From contig JAOIVW010000011.1 in assembly GCA_028224375.1 (NCBI GenBank), positions 29,451 through 93,450 on the forward strand: a DNA stretch of 64,000 nt. The letters are read 5' to 3'. The translations under genes were made by a program, and so were the position numbers. The notes beneath the pieces were generated by a model. The model was not told where the DNA came from and searched no databases. It worked only from the letters and a program-made list of their open reading frames with translations. This document shows positions 44,728 to 54,238 of this stretch, in pieces. This DNA comes from Hellea sp. GTDB taxonomy: Bacteria > Pseudomonadota > Alphaproteobacteria > Caulobacterales > Maricaulaceae. The stretch's first letter is position 1; each line of letters opens with the position of its first letter.

Positions 44728-46326
44728 CTAAGTGGCGGCTTGAACGATTTGTTGAAGTTTGATGAAGACGAATTCTGCGGGTTTGAGAGGTGCAAAACCG
44801 ACCACAATATTGAGAATACCTTGGTCAATATCGGCCTGTGTTGTTGTCTCAGCGTCGCATTTTACAAAATAGGCTTCACTGGCAGCGCTACCTTGAAAAG
44901 CCCCTTTAAGATGCAGGGTTTGCATGAAGGCATTTACGCTAAGCCGGATTTGGCCCCAGAGCACTTCATCATTTCCTTCGAAGACGGCCCATTGCAGGCC
45001 GCGTTTAAGGCTTGCTTCAATGACGAGAGCTGTGCGGGCGACCGAAATATATTTATATTCGCTAGCTTTATCATCAGCTCCGGCGAGGGTCCTCGCGCCC
45101 CAGTTTATACTTCCAAAGACGGGGAACTTACGCATGCACACAACGCCGCTCCGGTTCAGCGGCTCATGCTCAAGATCGGTCAGGCTATGCTCAAGGTCTC
45201 CGCCCGCAAATGCCGTTTCAATACCTGCAGGGGCTTTAAAAAAACCGCGATTAGCGTCGGTCTTGGCAATAAGGCCTGCCATAACGCCGCTGGCGCCCAT
45301 TTTTCTTACTTTGCCTAAGTTTTCCGGGTCTTCAAAACTAATACGGGGGAAAATACCTGCTGCATATTCACTCGCAGCTGGCCCCATTTCGCTAAACCAA
45401 TCTTTATAAATATTAGCTTTAGTAGCGTCATTTGAATCGACCAATAAAAACGCATAATGTTTTCGACAAAAGGCTTCAGCCTCAGTGTAAATATCCTTGG
45501 CTTTAGCCTTGGTAAGGCGCCCAAGAACAGGAATAGAGATGAGATTAAACGTATCAGGTACTATATCATCCAATGCGTAAATACCTGTACGGGCAGTGTC
45601 CAAGCCCTTGATGGCTGTCTTGATTGTGTCCTGTATGGTCGAGCTAATGGTTTCGCCGGGATCAGGATTAACGACATTTCCATCATGGCCGCCCGTAAGC
45701 GCTGTTCCGACATCCGTCAGATCCTTTGCGGAGAGTGTTTTTAATGTTTTATCTCCGTTCGCAAGAGAGTTTGGCGGGCGTTTACCATCTTTGCCTTCGA
45801 CCTTTACGAGAGTGGAAAGTTTATTGACAATTCGATCAGCAAACCTTGGGTTACCTTCGGCTATAGATAGGCCTGTATAGACCTCCTCGGCGACAATGAC
45901 CTCGCCGTCATATTCGCGAATAAGCAGATCATAGGTCGCCGTATCACCTGTATCAGCAATACCGACATGAATATCATTACCCCATATCCCTTCTGATTTA
46001 GCTGTGACCGTTAAACCGAGAGCAGCCCCGGCTCCTAAGTCGACTGTCGCCTTTTTATCTTGAGACCCCCAAGTGGTTCTCACGATATAAGCGACTGACC
46101 CGCCATTTAGAAAATAGTGTTGAACCGCATATGAAGCATCGCTATGTTTCCAAAGTCCTCCAAATTGTGCTGCAAATTGCCCCCAACTTGTTATGCGAAT
46201 GGCCTTATCAACAATGCCGCGTTCGAAAATACCGATAAAGGCAGTTGTCGAGGTTCCGACAGTTGCAATTGAACGAAATCCGCTGGGAATGCGGGAGGTT
46301 TGTACACCAGGGTATAGATTGGCCAT
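44728..46326 (-). CDS. eCIS contractile sheath protein
   Basis: 532 residues matching tail sheath proteins: NLYPGVQTSRIPSGFRSIAT, TAFIGIFERG, VQHYFLNGGSVAYIVRT at the N-terminus and NWGARTLAGADDKASEYKYI, FEGNDEVLWGQIR, PLKPAEFVFIKLQQI at the C-terminus. The central portion is the variable outer domain. Contraction of this sheath drives the tube. AAGGA precedes the ATG. Only one sheath gene is seen. Confidence 0.97.
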   Translation of the reverse strand: MANLYPGVQTSRIPSGFRSIATVGTSTTAFIGIFERGIVDKAIRITSWGQFAAQFGGLWKHSDASYAVQHYFLNGGSVAYIVRTTWGSQDKKATVDLGAGAALGLTVTAKSEGIWGNDIHVGIADTGDTATYDLLIREYDGEVIVAEEVYTGLSIAEGNPRFADRIVNKLSTLVKVEGKDGKRPPNSLANGDKTLKTLSAKDLTDVGTALTGGHDGNVVNPDPGETISSTIQDTIKTAIKGLDTARTGIYALDDIVPDTFNLISIPVLGRLTKAKAKDIYTEAEAFCRKHYAFLLVDSNDATKANIYKDWFSEMGPAASEYAAGIFPRISFEDPENLGKVRKMGASGVMAGLIAKTDANRGFFKAPAGIETAFAGGDLEHSLTDLEHEPLNRSGVVCMRKFPVFGSINWGARTLAGADDKASEYKYISVARTALVIEASLKRGLQWAVFEGNDEVLWGQIRLSVNAFMQTLHLKGAFQGSAASEAYFVKCDAETTTQADIDQGILNIVVGFAPLKPAEFVFIKLQQIVQAAT

Positions 46327-46352
46327 ATTGGATCCTTATTTTGACAATGGGT

Positions 46353-46586
46353 TTAGTGATTTGGGGATGAGCCGGCTGAAGCGACGACCTTGGAGATATG
46401 TTCGAAAGTTTCGTCCAGGCTGTCGTGAACGCTGGTAGTGTCGTTGTTAACGTGTTCGAGCTCAGTGCGTTTTAGAATTTGGTCTGAGACTTCAAAAAGC
46501 TCATCTAGATAACAACGAAGGACAAATATCTGCAGCTCATCAGAGGGCAGGTAGCCAGTATCAATGGGGCGCTTAGGCGAATTCAT
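46353..46586 (-). CDS. Small hypothetical protein, first gene of the eCIS operon
   Basis: 77 residues, acidic and helical (SDELQIFVLRCYLDELFEVS). No family recognised. It lies 26 bases upstream of the sheath gene and directly downstream of the putative SARP operator and a TATAGA -10 candidate (46621-46626), so it is the first translated gene of the transcript. Confidence 0.6.
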   Translation of the reverse strand: MNSPKRPIDTGYLPSDELQIFVLRCYLDELFEVSDQILKRTELEHVNNDTTSVHDSLDETFEHISKVVASAGSSPNH

Positions 46587-46620
46587 TCAACCACGTTACG
46601 CTCACCAAATATCAGAGTTC

Positions 46621-46691
46621 TCTATACTTTCTCACAGCGTCCTAAACCCTTTCTATGTATCCCCTTACAGAGCTCTCACAAGAGTCTCACA
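46621..46691 (-). promoter_or_regulatory. Putative SARP operator and promoter of the eCIS operon
   Basis: On the plus strand TCTCACA occurs at 46630, 46674 and 46685; CCTTACA sits at 46663, and weaker CCTAAAC and TCTATGT at 46641 and 46652. All six start exactly 11 bases apart. On the minus strand this is a direct array of TGTGAGA-like heptamers separated by four bases, followed at once by TATAGA (46621-46626) as a -10. SARP regulators are known to bind heptamer direct repeats with 11-base spacing. Confidence 0.7.
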
Positions 46692-46754
46692 GCAGCAGTA
46701 GACAGCGGAGTCCATCGGCAAGCGCCAGTCTTAAAAAGAAGAGGAGCGCAGGGG

Positions 46755-47600
46755 TTAGCCGTGCGACGGGGTTGTTTTTGAGCGGCCTATATTCTCAGTT
46801 GCTGCGGCAGGAATAGGGGAGGCGCCTGGCAGGCTCGAAACAGATATAATTGAGTTGCGCAATTCTAAAGTCTCCGGAAGAGGACTAATGCCAAGCTCAT
46901 TGGCAAGGGTATCTTTCAGAGTTTCGAATTGCATAATCGCTTTTGAGCGCTGTGAGCTTTCCGCATAGAGTTGAATGAGGCGGTGGTGAAGCCATTCGTG
47001 AAGAGGATCATCTTTCAAGCCGAGCTGCGCCAAGCGAATAGCACTTGAAAGCCGTCCGCGTTCTTGAGCATCATCAATGAGCTGGTTTATGGTGTTAAGG
47101 CGCAAGGTCATTGCATCCTCTCGAGGCGCGCGGGCCCAATCTTCTTCACAGCCATCAAGATATTGCCCCTGACAGTTCTCAACACACGCCGTCAGGTTTC
47201 GGCGTATCGTATCGGAGAGACGAAGGTCTGTGCGGCGGTGGATTTGCGCTTGTCTTTGCCAATATTCTAGCTGCCGGATATCGATATAAATATCGTCATC
47301 GGCTTTTAACCAAATCAAATTTTCAGAGCTCTCGACTGTTAGGCCTAAAATCTCAGCGCAGCTTTTATGTAATCGCCATAACGCCGTCGAAAGAGCGGCA
47401 CGGGCTTGAGCGGTTGTCGAGTCTGGCCAGAACAAATTAGCTAGCATATCCCGGCGAAAAACCGCTCCAGGATTGAGCAGAAGATAAGTCAATATATCTC
47501 GGGTAACCCCGGCAATTCCTAGATGAATGTGTTCATCCCCGACCCTAATACGAAATGGCCCAAAAAGATGTACGTTCATTGATTGAACGGTATGTTTCAT
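46755..47600 (-). CDS. SARP-type transcriptional activator (OmpR-like wHTH + BTAD)
   Basis: 281 residues. An N-terminal winged-helix region (NVHLFGPFRIRVGDEHIHLG, AVFRRDMLANLFWPDS, RAALSTALWRLHKSC) is followed by a bacterial transcriptional activation domain (about 100-250; CQGQYLDGCEEDWARAPRED, LDDPLHEW-like LGLKDDPLHEWLHHRLIQLY). A short Ser/Pro tail ends it. It lies directly upstream of the eCIS genes on the same strand, and is the probable activator acting at the heptamer array. A small AACCT/AGGTT dyad occurs in its own promoter. Confidence 0.9.
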   Translation of the reverse strand: MKHTVQSMNVHLFGPFRIRVGDEHIHLGIAGVTRDILTYLLLNPGAVFRRDMLANLFWPDSTTAQARAALSTALWRLHKSCAEILGLTVESSENLIWLKADDDIYIDIRQLEYWQRQAQIHRRTDLRLSDTIRRNLTACVENCQGQYLDGCEEDWARAPREDAMTLRLNTINQLIDDAQERGRLSSAIRLAQLGLKDDPLHEWLHHRLIQLYAESSQRSKAIMQFETLKDTLANELGISPLPETLELRNSIISVSSLPGASPIPAAATENIGRSKTTPSHG

Positions 47601-47629
47601 GTGCGCCCTACAAATTGAGGATTCCCCGT

Positions 47630-47645
47630 AACCTTAGCTAGGTTA
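47630..47645 (-). promoter_or_regulatory. Imperfect dyad upstream of the SARP gene
   Basis: AACCTTAGCTAGGTTA is a near-palindrome about 35 bases before the SARP start codon, just downstream of a TTGACG hexamer (minus strand). A possible operator; weak evidence. Confidence 0.3.
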
Positions 47646-47712
47646 ACACATAAATGGTTTGGAGTCACGTCAAAGCGATTAACGGACTAAACCTAATAAA
47701 AAGTCACGGTAG

Positions 47713-47895
47713 AACAACATACTCGATTATGGTTCCCGCGTTTTGATTCGAGAACAACTCACACTTGGATATGGTTTGAATGAAGACTGGACCGTCGAAG
47801 GTTATTGCGAACATGTATCGCCCGGTAATCTCTGGACAAATGCTGATAATGACGGCTCTGACTCGGCTGGTTTTCGAGTGAACCGAACATTCTAG
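47713..47895 (+). pseudogene. C-terminal fragment of a PagL-like lipid A deacylase / outer-membrane barrel
   Basis: Sixty codons without a start, bounded by TAG at 47710 and ending TAG at 47893-47895. The translation REQLTLGYGLNEDWTVEGYC followed by EHVSPGNLWT and SAGFRVNRTF has the pattern of the C-terminal strands of acyloxyacyl hydrolase/PagL proteins (LGYG...W...EH.SN...GLR..YRF). A rho-independent terminator 17 bases beyond the stop supports it as the end of a former gene. Confidence 0.45.
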
Positions 47896-47911
47896 TGGCA
47901 AGTTCACAAAT

Positions 47912-47950
47912 GAGTGGAGTTTAAATTGAATTCCACTCGATTATATTTTT
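47912..47950 (+). terminator. Rho-independent terminator after the PagL-like relic
   Basis: GAGTGGA / TCCACTC stem with a 13-base AT-rich loop, then GATTATATTTTT on the plus strand. Confidence 0.6.
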
Positions 47951-48063
47951 CTCTAGGGTTTTAGATTGTGAAATTTTATCGAGCGGCTTATTTTGGGTGC
48001 GGTTTAAGCCTCTCTGTTAATGTCTGCTTTCAGACGAAAGTAACTGTTTTGAGTAATTTGCTC

Positions 48064-48119
48064 TAACGTCCGCAATGAGGATCACCGTGACTTCAGCTTG
48101 GGGGGCTAACCGGACATTA
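48064..48119 (+). repeat. Dispersed intergenic repeat, copy D (full length)
   Basis: The most complete copy: TAACGTCCG at the left, core CAATGAGGATCACCGTGACT then TCAGCTTGGGGGGCTAAC, and CGGACATTA at the right. The ends are near-perfect inverted repeats (TAAYGTCCG). 56 bases, in a non-coding interval. Confidence 0.8.
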
Positions 48120-48155
48120 CATTTGTTCATTTATTGTGGGAATTTATTCTATAGC

Positions 48156-51100
48156 TTATAGGCGCCGTGATATTGCTAAGTTTCGAATATGTTTCCGGAT
48201 ATCAGAGTCATCATTATCTAATGCCAGTAGGGCTTTTGCTGTTTTAGCCGCCTTACTTGATCCTTTAAGTGACCTTAAAGCCTTCTGACAATTGACGATT
48301 AATGGCTGCTGGATTGTAGCTTGTGTGTTTAACAATACTTCTAAAATCCCATACATGCCACGAGCGTTTAAGTCAGTTTGTGGCAACCAATTTTGTATGG
48401 TTAAACTGATTACATATGCATGAAGTAGCGAAGAATCGCTGACAGTTAGTATGCTTTGGGACAATCGGTTCAGTTTTAGCCATGGTTCTTGAGACAATCC
48501 TATCAATTGAACAGCTAATATATCTGGATCAATTGCCCCTTTTTCTATTCCGTAAATCATCGCGTCTACAGCCATACCGCGTCCGTCCGCTTCTTTTCGA
48601 GCCAAACCCAGACAGATCATTAAATGCGTAGCTTCATCCCAAGGTTGGTCGCCAACGAACAAATGTTGAAAAAAGCTATACTTATGGGTTGTTCGAATAG
48701 CATCTTCATCAATCGTATTGGCAAGACATTGTATTGCTCTGAGATTGGCCCCGATCCGATGAGAAGGGCAAAGGGTGAAGTCCCAAGAATTCCGCCAGGC
48801 CACGCTTTCACCAATCCCATACCAAGTTTCATTTTCCCGTAGGACGTGGAAACTTGCATAAGGTAAATCTGTTGGATCAAACGATTTAGATTTTAAGCTG
48901 AAAATCTTTTTCAAGCCTCGTTTTCGACTATTAGAGAATGAGCTTGCATGCGTGTCAGTAGTGAACTTCTGAGTAAGTTTGAACAGATTGACCTTATGAA
49001 CGCCTTCATAATATTCGTAGGTTCGTTCTTCAACATAAGCTCGCCAGTCATATTGGATAGGGCTTAAAGATCCCAAAATTGACATATCAACATTCATGTT
49101 CCGGAACATGTCCCGCCAATCTATATCTGGATTTGATGCACGCGCCGCAGTAATCCACAATGCCGGATCCCCTTTGGGATCAATGGTATTTGATATGCCT
49201 AATGCGAAGGCAATGAACTCTCTCAGTGGAGTCTCGTCTAATATTGAATAGGCTTCTTCTTTATGTTGAGGTGATAATCGTGGCAAACTAACTAGAAGGT
49301 CATTTTTCTCAATATCCCAACCATGTTGATGATACAGGTTTAATCGCTCGACCCATATTCGCGGATCAAGCCAACCATTTACATGGCTTGGCGTACTTAA
49401 AAGGGGCCGTGCCCGCTTATTTCTTACATTTTCAGTAAGAGCTTTAAGCATTTTCAAATAGGGTTGCCGATGTGGAGGTGAGGCACCAATGCCATTTGGA
49501 AGAGCTATAGTTTCATTTGGGCGAAGCCAGGCCATAGATAAGGAAAGTAAACATCGCCTGACGGCACCACGCATATGTGCAAAGCCTTGATGGGCTGCTG
49601 CTTCATCCCAATCGGTCGAGAGAGCGCCAAGGCGCTTAACAAGGGCAGATGTTTTTTCTTCAAATTCTGGGGGTGTTTGTCCACAAAGGCGGCTTATACC
49701 GTCTACAATGTCGTACACCATTGCTGGTTTATCTGTCACTTCAACCGCCTGTGCAAGTCTATCGATAAGAGTGTTAAAATCCTCAATCGGTTCGAGTTTG
49801 TCGAAATTTTCTAGAATCGCATGGTCACGCCAGTCAGAAGAAACGGGCGCATAAATGACAGTGTGATCAGCTTCAAATTGATCAAGGCCACTTGCTTTAA
49901 GGATATGTTTGGGAAGCTTATTCAATCGTATATTTTTTGATTGATCACTAGGTCGCTCAGGTGAAACTTTTTGCACAGCCCCAATAAGTTTATCAAGGTT
50001 AGCCTGTAGCGAGGGAGGTAAAAAATCTCGTTGCTTGCTAATCTCTAGTTTCTGCGACGCACTTAAGTCAGCCGAACCAAGGAGGTTCAAGGCCGCACTT
50101 TGTATATCTGCGTGTTCATTTTTTAAGGCTGATATAAGCGCGATTGTAACGCCTTCATTTATTGCGTTCTGGCGCTTAATAACTGTCTGGATTATCGATA
50201 TTATTAGCTTGGCATTTCCCTTTCGCGCATGAATAAAAGCATCCTCTGAACGAGTCAAAAAAGCGACTTCGTCAAAATCATCTAATTTAGATAGCACCCG
50301 TAACTGAGTAAGTGCGAACTTTGCAACATGTCCAACTCTATGATCTATCAGATCAAGGTATTTCTCAGCGAACTCCGCGCGTTGTTTTGATGAAGGCGAT
50401 AGGGCCGAGTGTAGTTTATGAATTCCAGAGAGTTGGTTTTGCTTTAAGTCTTGTGTCAACCCAAATAGCGTATGACTCAAAAGGTCACCTTTTTCAATGA
50501 CGCCTTCATCTACTAGTTTAATGAGAGCTTGCGGCCACATTTCATGATCATCATTCGCTCCTTTGTGGAGCCAAGGATTTGTATTAAACGCATTACTTTC
50601 CACGGAAAATAGCGTTGGAATATAGGTTAACCAATGTGGCTCGTCTTTCAGAGCTTGAGTTATAGGTTTTCCAACACTTTTTGTATAAAAATCTGTTGCC
50701 ATAAGCGAGTTGGCAAAAAGGCGATAATAAGCCTCATAATTAGGTTCTGGAATAACTCCTGCCTTATACCAACCCCAAACGAACGGGAAGTCAATGCGTG
50801 GTTCTTCGAGCTCACATTGCCACTTAACCCATTCAGGTAGCCAATCCGGTTTTCGGGTCTCAATTATAGTTTTAAAAGCGGCATGATATGGCCCATTACG
50901 ATAAGGTAAAAATGATGATTTAATCACCGAAAAAGGTGCCGCAGCATACATGCAAAGCGCGCTCTTACGGTTATAAATATGATGCCAAAACTTCCAATCT
51001 TCGCCATGTCTATCAGTAAGACTACTGGTGACTAACTCTGACGCTGATTTACTAGGTTTGTTTTTGTGAACCTGGCGGTGAAGTATTTGTATAGTATTTG

Positions 51101-51206
51101 AGACTGCGCGCCGATTACCATCTGAGAAGCTCTCAAATGCCTGAACAATGTCAGAATAATTTTCATCTAAATTAAAGATCAGGGCTTCAATTTCTTGCGG
51201 CGTCAT
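48156..51206 (-). CDS. DUF6493-like large HEAT-type protein (second copy)
   Basis: 1016 residues, no signal peptide. N-terminus TPQEIEALIFNLDENYSDIV; central alpha-helical repeats (VAFLTRSEDAFIHARKGNAK, ALISALKNEHADIQSAALNL) and a C-terminal region LLHAYVISLTIQNWLPQTDL, ARGMYGILEVLLNTQATIQQ. It is clearly paralogous to the upstream gene (same C-terminal motif LHAYVIS...W...TDL.AR.M). DUF6493 proteins accompany SWIM-domain proteins in many bacteria; function unknown. ATGA overlap with the upstream gene. Confidence 0.7.
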   Translation of the reverse strand: MTPQEIEALIFNLDENYSDIVQAFESFSDGNRRAVSNTIQILHRQVHKNKPSKSASELVTSSLTDRHGEDWKFWHHIYNRKSALCMYAAAPFSVIKSSFLPYRNGPYHAAFKTIIETRKPDWLPEWVKWQCELEEPRIDFPFVWGWYKAGVIPEPNYEAYYRLFANSLMATDFYTKSVGKPITQALKDEPHWLTYIPTLFSVESNAFNTNPWLHKGANDDHEMWPQALIKLVDEGVIEKGDLLSHTLFGLTQDLKQNQLSGIHKLHSALSPSSKQRAEFAEKYLDLIDHRVGHVAKFALTQLRVLSKLDDFDEVAFLTRSEDAFIHARKGNAKLIISIIQTVIKRQNAINEGVTIALISALKNEHADIQSAALNLLGSADLSASQKLEISKQRDFLPPSLQANLDKLIGAVQKVSPERPSDQSKNIRLNKLPKHILKASGLDQFEADHTVIYAPVSSDWRDHAILENFDKLEPIEDFNTLIDRLAQAVEVTDKPAMVYDIVDGISRLCGQTPPEFEEKTSALVKRLGALSTDWDEAAAHQGFAHMRGAVRRCLLSLSMAWLRPNETIALPNGIGASPPHRQPYLKMLKALTENVRNKRARPLLSTPSHVNGWLDPRIWVERLNLYHQHGWDIEKNDLLVSLPRLSPQHKEEAYSILDETPLREFIAFALGISNTIDPKGDPALWITAARASNPDIDWRDMFRNMNVDMSILGSLSPIQYDWRAYVEERTYEYYEGVHKVNLFKLTQKFTTDTHASSFSNSRKRGLKKIFSLKSKSFDPTDLPYASFHVLRENETWYGIGESVAWRNSWDFTLCPSHRIGANLRAIQCLANTIDEDAIRTTHKYSFFQHLFVGDQPWDEATHLMICLGLARKEADGRGMAVDAMIYGIEKGAIDPDILAVQLIGLSQEPWLKLNRLSQSILTVSDSSLLHAYVISLTIQNWLPQTDLNARGMYGILEVLLNTQATIQQPLIVNCQKALRSLKGSSKAAKTAKALLALDNDDSDIRKHIRNLAISRRL

Positions 51207-54200
51207 TGAGTTCGCCCCTGAATAGCTAACCCTAAAATATGTTTTCGCATACCTGCATCATTATCTTTTAAGGCAATCAAAGATTTGGCTAGTTTACCCG
51301 CTTTACCATTACCTTTCAAATTTGAGAGTGCGATTATCATACCTTTTGAAAGAGGTTGACGAATTACAGCTTGAGCTTCGAGCAGTACCTCAAGTGGAGC
51401 AAACATATTTCGAGCCTTTAGGTCGGTTAGCGTCAGCCAATCTTGCAGCACACGGCTAATCACATAAGCATGGAGAGGGGAGGCTTGAATAATAGGGGTT
51501 AGAGTGTCTTTGAGCCGCCCGAACTTCAACCAGCCTCCAGATTCAAGCTTCTGTATCACTTTAACAAAATGCTCCGGATCAAAGTACCCTTTTTCAATTC
51601 CCTCAATCATAGCATCGACCGTCAACCCTTTTATATCCGCGTCCCGGGCGAAAAGACCAAGGGCTACTAATAGTAGAGCAGGTTCGTGCCAGTATTGGCA
51701 TGGAGCAAAAAGGCTGTAGTAAAACCCATAACTGGGTTCAAAACTATTGGATGTTTCATTTAGACGCCTTGTCGTGTTTTTCGCTCCTTGCATTTGGACG
51801 CCATCAGGCACTGCAGGCCATTGTTGAATCATCCAATCTACTTGTTCTCTATATCCGACAAAATGAGACCATCGATAGCCTTTCTGCGCATCAATAGACA
51901 AAAGGCTTGCAGGAAGTAAATCAATATCAGGCTTTGAAATTGTGGTTTTTCGTATACTCGCTTCAATCTCTTTTTTTCCAATTTTAGACAATATCCAACT
52001 AAAAGGAGTTGTTTTTATACTCGCCTCTTCTTCTGTCTCCTCTTGCGTTTCAGATATCCATTTAGGAAACACGCTAACGTCAATCTTTGCTTCGTTATAC
52101 TTGTTCTCAGGTTCCGCATGCCACTCCATTAAAGCCGGTTGTACGCTATTGGGCCAATGATCAATTATTTCAAAAAGTTCGAAACTTTCCTGCCAATCCG
52201 CACGGGGGCTACGGGCGCGTGCCGCTGTCACCCATGAACTGTAATAAGGCTTATCTTCCAGCCTTGGCTTTGTATATCCCCCCAAAGCGAACTCAGCTAT
52301 ACGATAGTAGTTTGAGTCAATTACATCTAGTTTTTTGCGTGCCTCTGCACGGCCATCTGGCAAAAGGCGCAATACAGATAATTTGAAGTCTATTGGTTCT
52401 ATATGTTCAGATGTGTTAAGGCGCTTGATCCAAATTTTGGGGTCAATCCATCCTCCACTATGAGTCGGGAGAGCTAAAGGTGTAAAAGTCTCGCCGTTAG
52501 CAACTTTATGAGCGATCCAGTTCAGCCATATTTCAAGAGGCTTTAAATAGCGAAACCTTGTTTGGTACTTGTCGCGTTCTTTCGTAAACTTCCTCAGCAT
52601 CCATGTCGCAATGCAATCATTAAGTGGTTTACCCAAGCCGCCTGTAAAGACAACATTCATCTCCCCCATACGGTCGATGAGGGGGCGGACTTTAGAGGAA
52701 AATTCAGGGGTGGCATCTGGACTTAAACGGGTTATTCCATCAATTATAAGCTGTATTTCATCTGCATTTTGAACGCCTTCCATATTATGCGCGATTAAAT
52801 CGAGCAGCGCGCTTATATTTTTAACAGGAGCAAGCGGGGTTAACTTAGGCAATAAATCATGTGCCAATATGTCGTTACTTATCGGTGCATAAAGCAAATC
52901 CTGATCTGTTAGCATATCTGTGACAGAAAGGGCGTCTTGTACCCGATTACTAAGAGATGATGCAATAGACTGCACATCAATTTCCGTATGAGGTTGCTCC
53001 GATGTCAGGGACTTACCCCCATAGAGCGCAAGCAAGCGCGACTGCAAAACCGGATTCACAAAATCATGTGCCTCTGCAACGACAGCTTTAAGTTCTTTTG
53101 ATAAAACGTCTTCTGCCTCAAGCAAATCCAGAGCTAGGGCTTGCACATCCATATGCTCATTTCGTAATGCTTCCACTACGGCTTTGAGCGCAGTATCTTT
53201 TTTCTTTGGATCTGATTTGAGTAACTTTTTTAAAAGCTTTATAGCCGTGATTGAATTTCCTTTGCCGGGTTGATAGAAAACCTGACTAACTTCGGAACAG
53301 AATAATTCGTTATTCAGTTTCCCGTCCTTTTCAAGCTGAGATATGAAAGACAAAGCAAATTTTACAACATGCCCAACCTTATGGGCTAAAAGCGCGTAAT
53401 ATTCTGATTCCCTAGCGGAGCGCTCTTCTAGGGTCGGTTTTAGCTCCTTATGAAGCGCATAACGACCTGCATATTGAGTCTGAGGGAAGTCATGCCATAA
53501 AGATGATAAGGTTTTATTTAGGATCAATTGCCGATTCAAAGCCCCCATATCAGAGAGCTTGATAATTGCTTCGGGCCATACTTCGTAAGCTGGCGGCAAA
53601 TTATGGTCATGCTTTCTTGGATCATATTGGAACCAAAATAATTCCATATCAAAACTAGGAAGAATATCCTCAAGTAATTCAGGATCTTTCAATAGCCTTT
53701 GTGAGATAGTCTCAAATTTCTCTTTCTTATTTGATTTCCAATCGCGCGGAGCATGAGCCAAATAACTGGCAAATAGATCAAAATACCTAGGATGATCAGG
53801 CTTTTCGCATAACGCATCTTTGATCCATCCACGCAAAGTCGGAAAATCAAGAATAGATCCAAATTCTTTTGAAAGTTCATCATCGATCCAATGGTCTATC
53901 CATTCTGGAGCTCTATCTCTGATGATTTTGTCAAAAGCTTTTTCACCTTTTGACGACCATGCGTAGTAATTTTTTAATGTAGAACGAGGCGCTAATGCAT
54001 ATGTCGCCAGATTAATGTTACTGTCGATAATTCCACGTAATTTTGCGGCATCTATACCCTTCAAAGCCTCTTTAGGAAGAGGAGCTACTTCATCAAGACT
54101 ACTATACTTACGGTTCAGATGTCGTACTGTTTTTGATAACTTACTACGGTCTTTGACTGTCATACATTCAAAGCGCTGCGCTAATTGAATTGGGTCTCTA

Positions 54201-54238
54201 TCACTTATAATGTATTGCTCAAGATCCTGGGGGCTCAC
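51203..54238 (-). CDS. DUF6493-like large HEAT-type protein (first copy)
   Basis: 1011 residues. Same architecture as the downstream paralogue: N-terminal SPQDLEQYIISDRDPIQLAQ, helical repeats (LKAVVEALRNEHMDVQALAL), and C-terminal PLHAYVISRVLQDWLTLTDL, ARNMFAPLEVLLEAQAVIRQ. Both contain the shared AYAPISND/DHxIIYAPVSSDWRD type segment near residue 440. Overlaps the SWIM gene and its paralogue by four bases each, so the three proteins are probably made in stoichiometric amounts. Confidence 0.7.
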   Translation of the reverse strand: MSPQDLEQYIISDRDPIQLAQRFECMTVKDRSKLSKTVRHLNRKYSSLDEVAPLPKEALKGIDAAKLRGIIDSNINLATYALAPRSTLKNYYAWSSKGEKAFDKIIRDRAPEWIDHWIDDELSKEFGSILDFPTLRGWIKDALCEKPDHPRYFDLFASYLAHAPRDWKSNKKEKFETISQRLLKDPELLEDILPSFDMELFWFQYDPRKHDHNLPPAYEVWPEAIIKLSDMGALNRQLILNKTLSSLWHDFPQTQYAGRYALHKELKPTLEERSARESEYYALLAHKVGHVVKFALSFISQLEKDGKLNNELFCSEVSQVFYQPGKGNSITAIKLLKKLLKSDPKKKDTALKAVVEALRNEHMDVQALALDLLEAEDVLSKELKAVVAEAHDFVNPVLQSRLLALYGGKSLTSEQPHTEIDVQSIASSLSNRVQDALSVTDMLTDQDLLYAPISNDILAHDLLPKLTPLAPVKNISALLDLIAHNMEGVQNADEIQLIIDGITRLSPDATPEFSSKVRPLIDRMGEMNVVFTGGLGKPLNDCIATWMLRKFTKERDKYQTRFRYLKPLEIWLNWIAHKVANGETFTPLALPTHSGGWIDPKIWIKRLNTSEHIEPIDFKLSVLRLLPDGRAEARKKLDVIDSNYYRIAEFALGGYTKPRLEDKPYYSSWVTAARARSPRADWQESFELFEIIDHWPNSVQPALMEWHAEPENKYNEAKIDVSVFPKWISETQEETEEEASIKTTPFSWILSKIGKKEIEASIRKTTISKPDIDLLPASLLSIDAQKGYRWSHFVGYREQVDWMIQQWPAVPDGVQMQGAKNTTRRLNETSNSFEPSYGFYYSLFAPCQYWHEPALLLVALGLFARDADIKGLTVDAMIEGIEKGYFDPEHFVKVIQKLESGGWLKFGRLKDTLTPIIQASPLHAYVISRVLQDWLTLTDLKARNMFAPLEVLLEAQAVIRQPLSKGMIIALSNLKGNGKAGKLAKSLIALKDNDAGMRKHILGLAIQGRTQ

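Noticed and set aside
19949..46326. Contractile prophage rather than eCIS
   Set aside because: No capsid, terminase, portal, lysis or integrase genes; DUF4157-like, Pvc15 and Pvc16 homologues are eCIS markers.
19949..46326. Type VI secretion system
   Set aside because: No TssJLM membrane complex or ClpV; the sheath is a single gene rather than TssB/TssC.
47704..47907. 67-residue minus-strand ORF
   Set aside because: Antisense of the PagL-like fragment, which has the better protein signal and a terminator.
48064..48119. Repeat copy D as an integron attC site
   Set aside because: The ends do not carry the RYYYAAC/GTTRRRY core and no integrase or cassette array is present.
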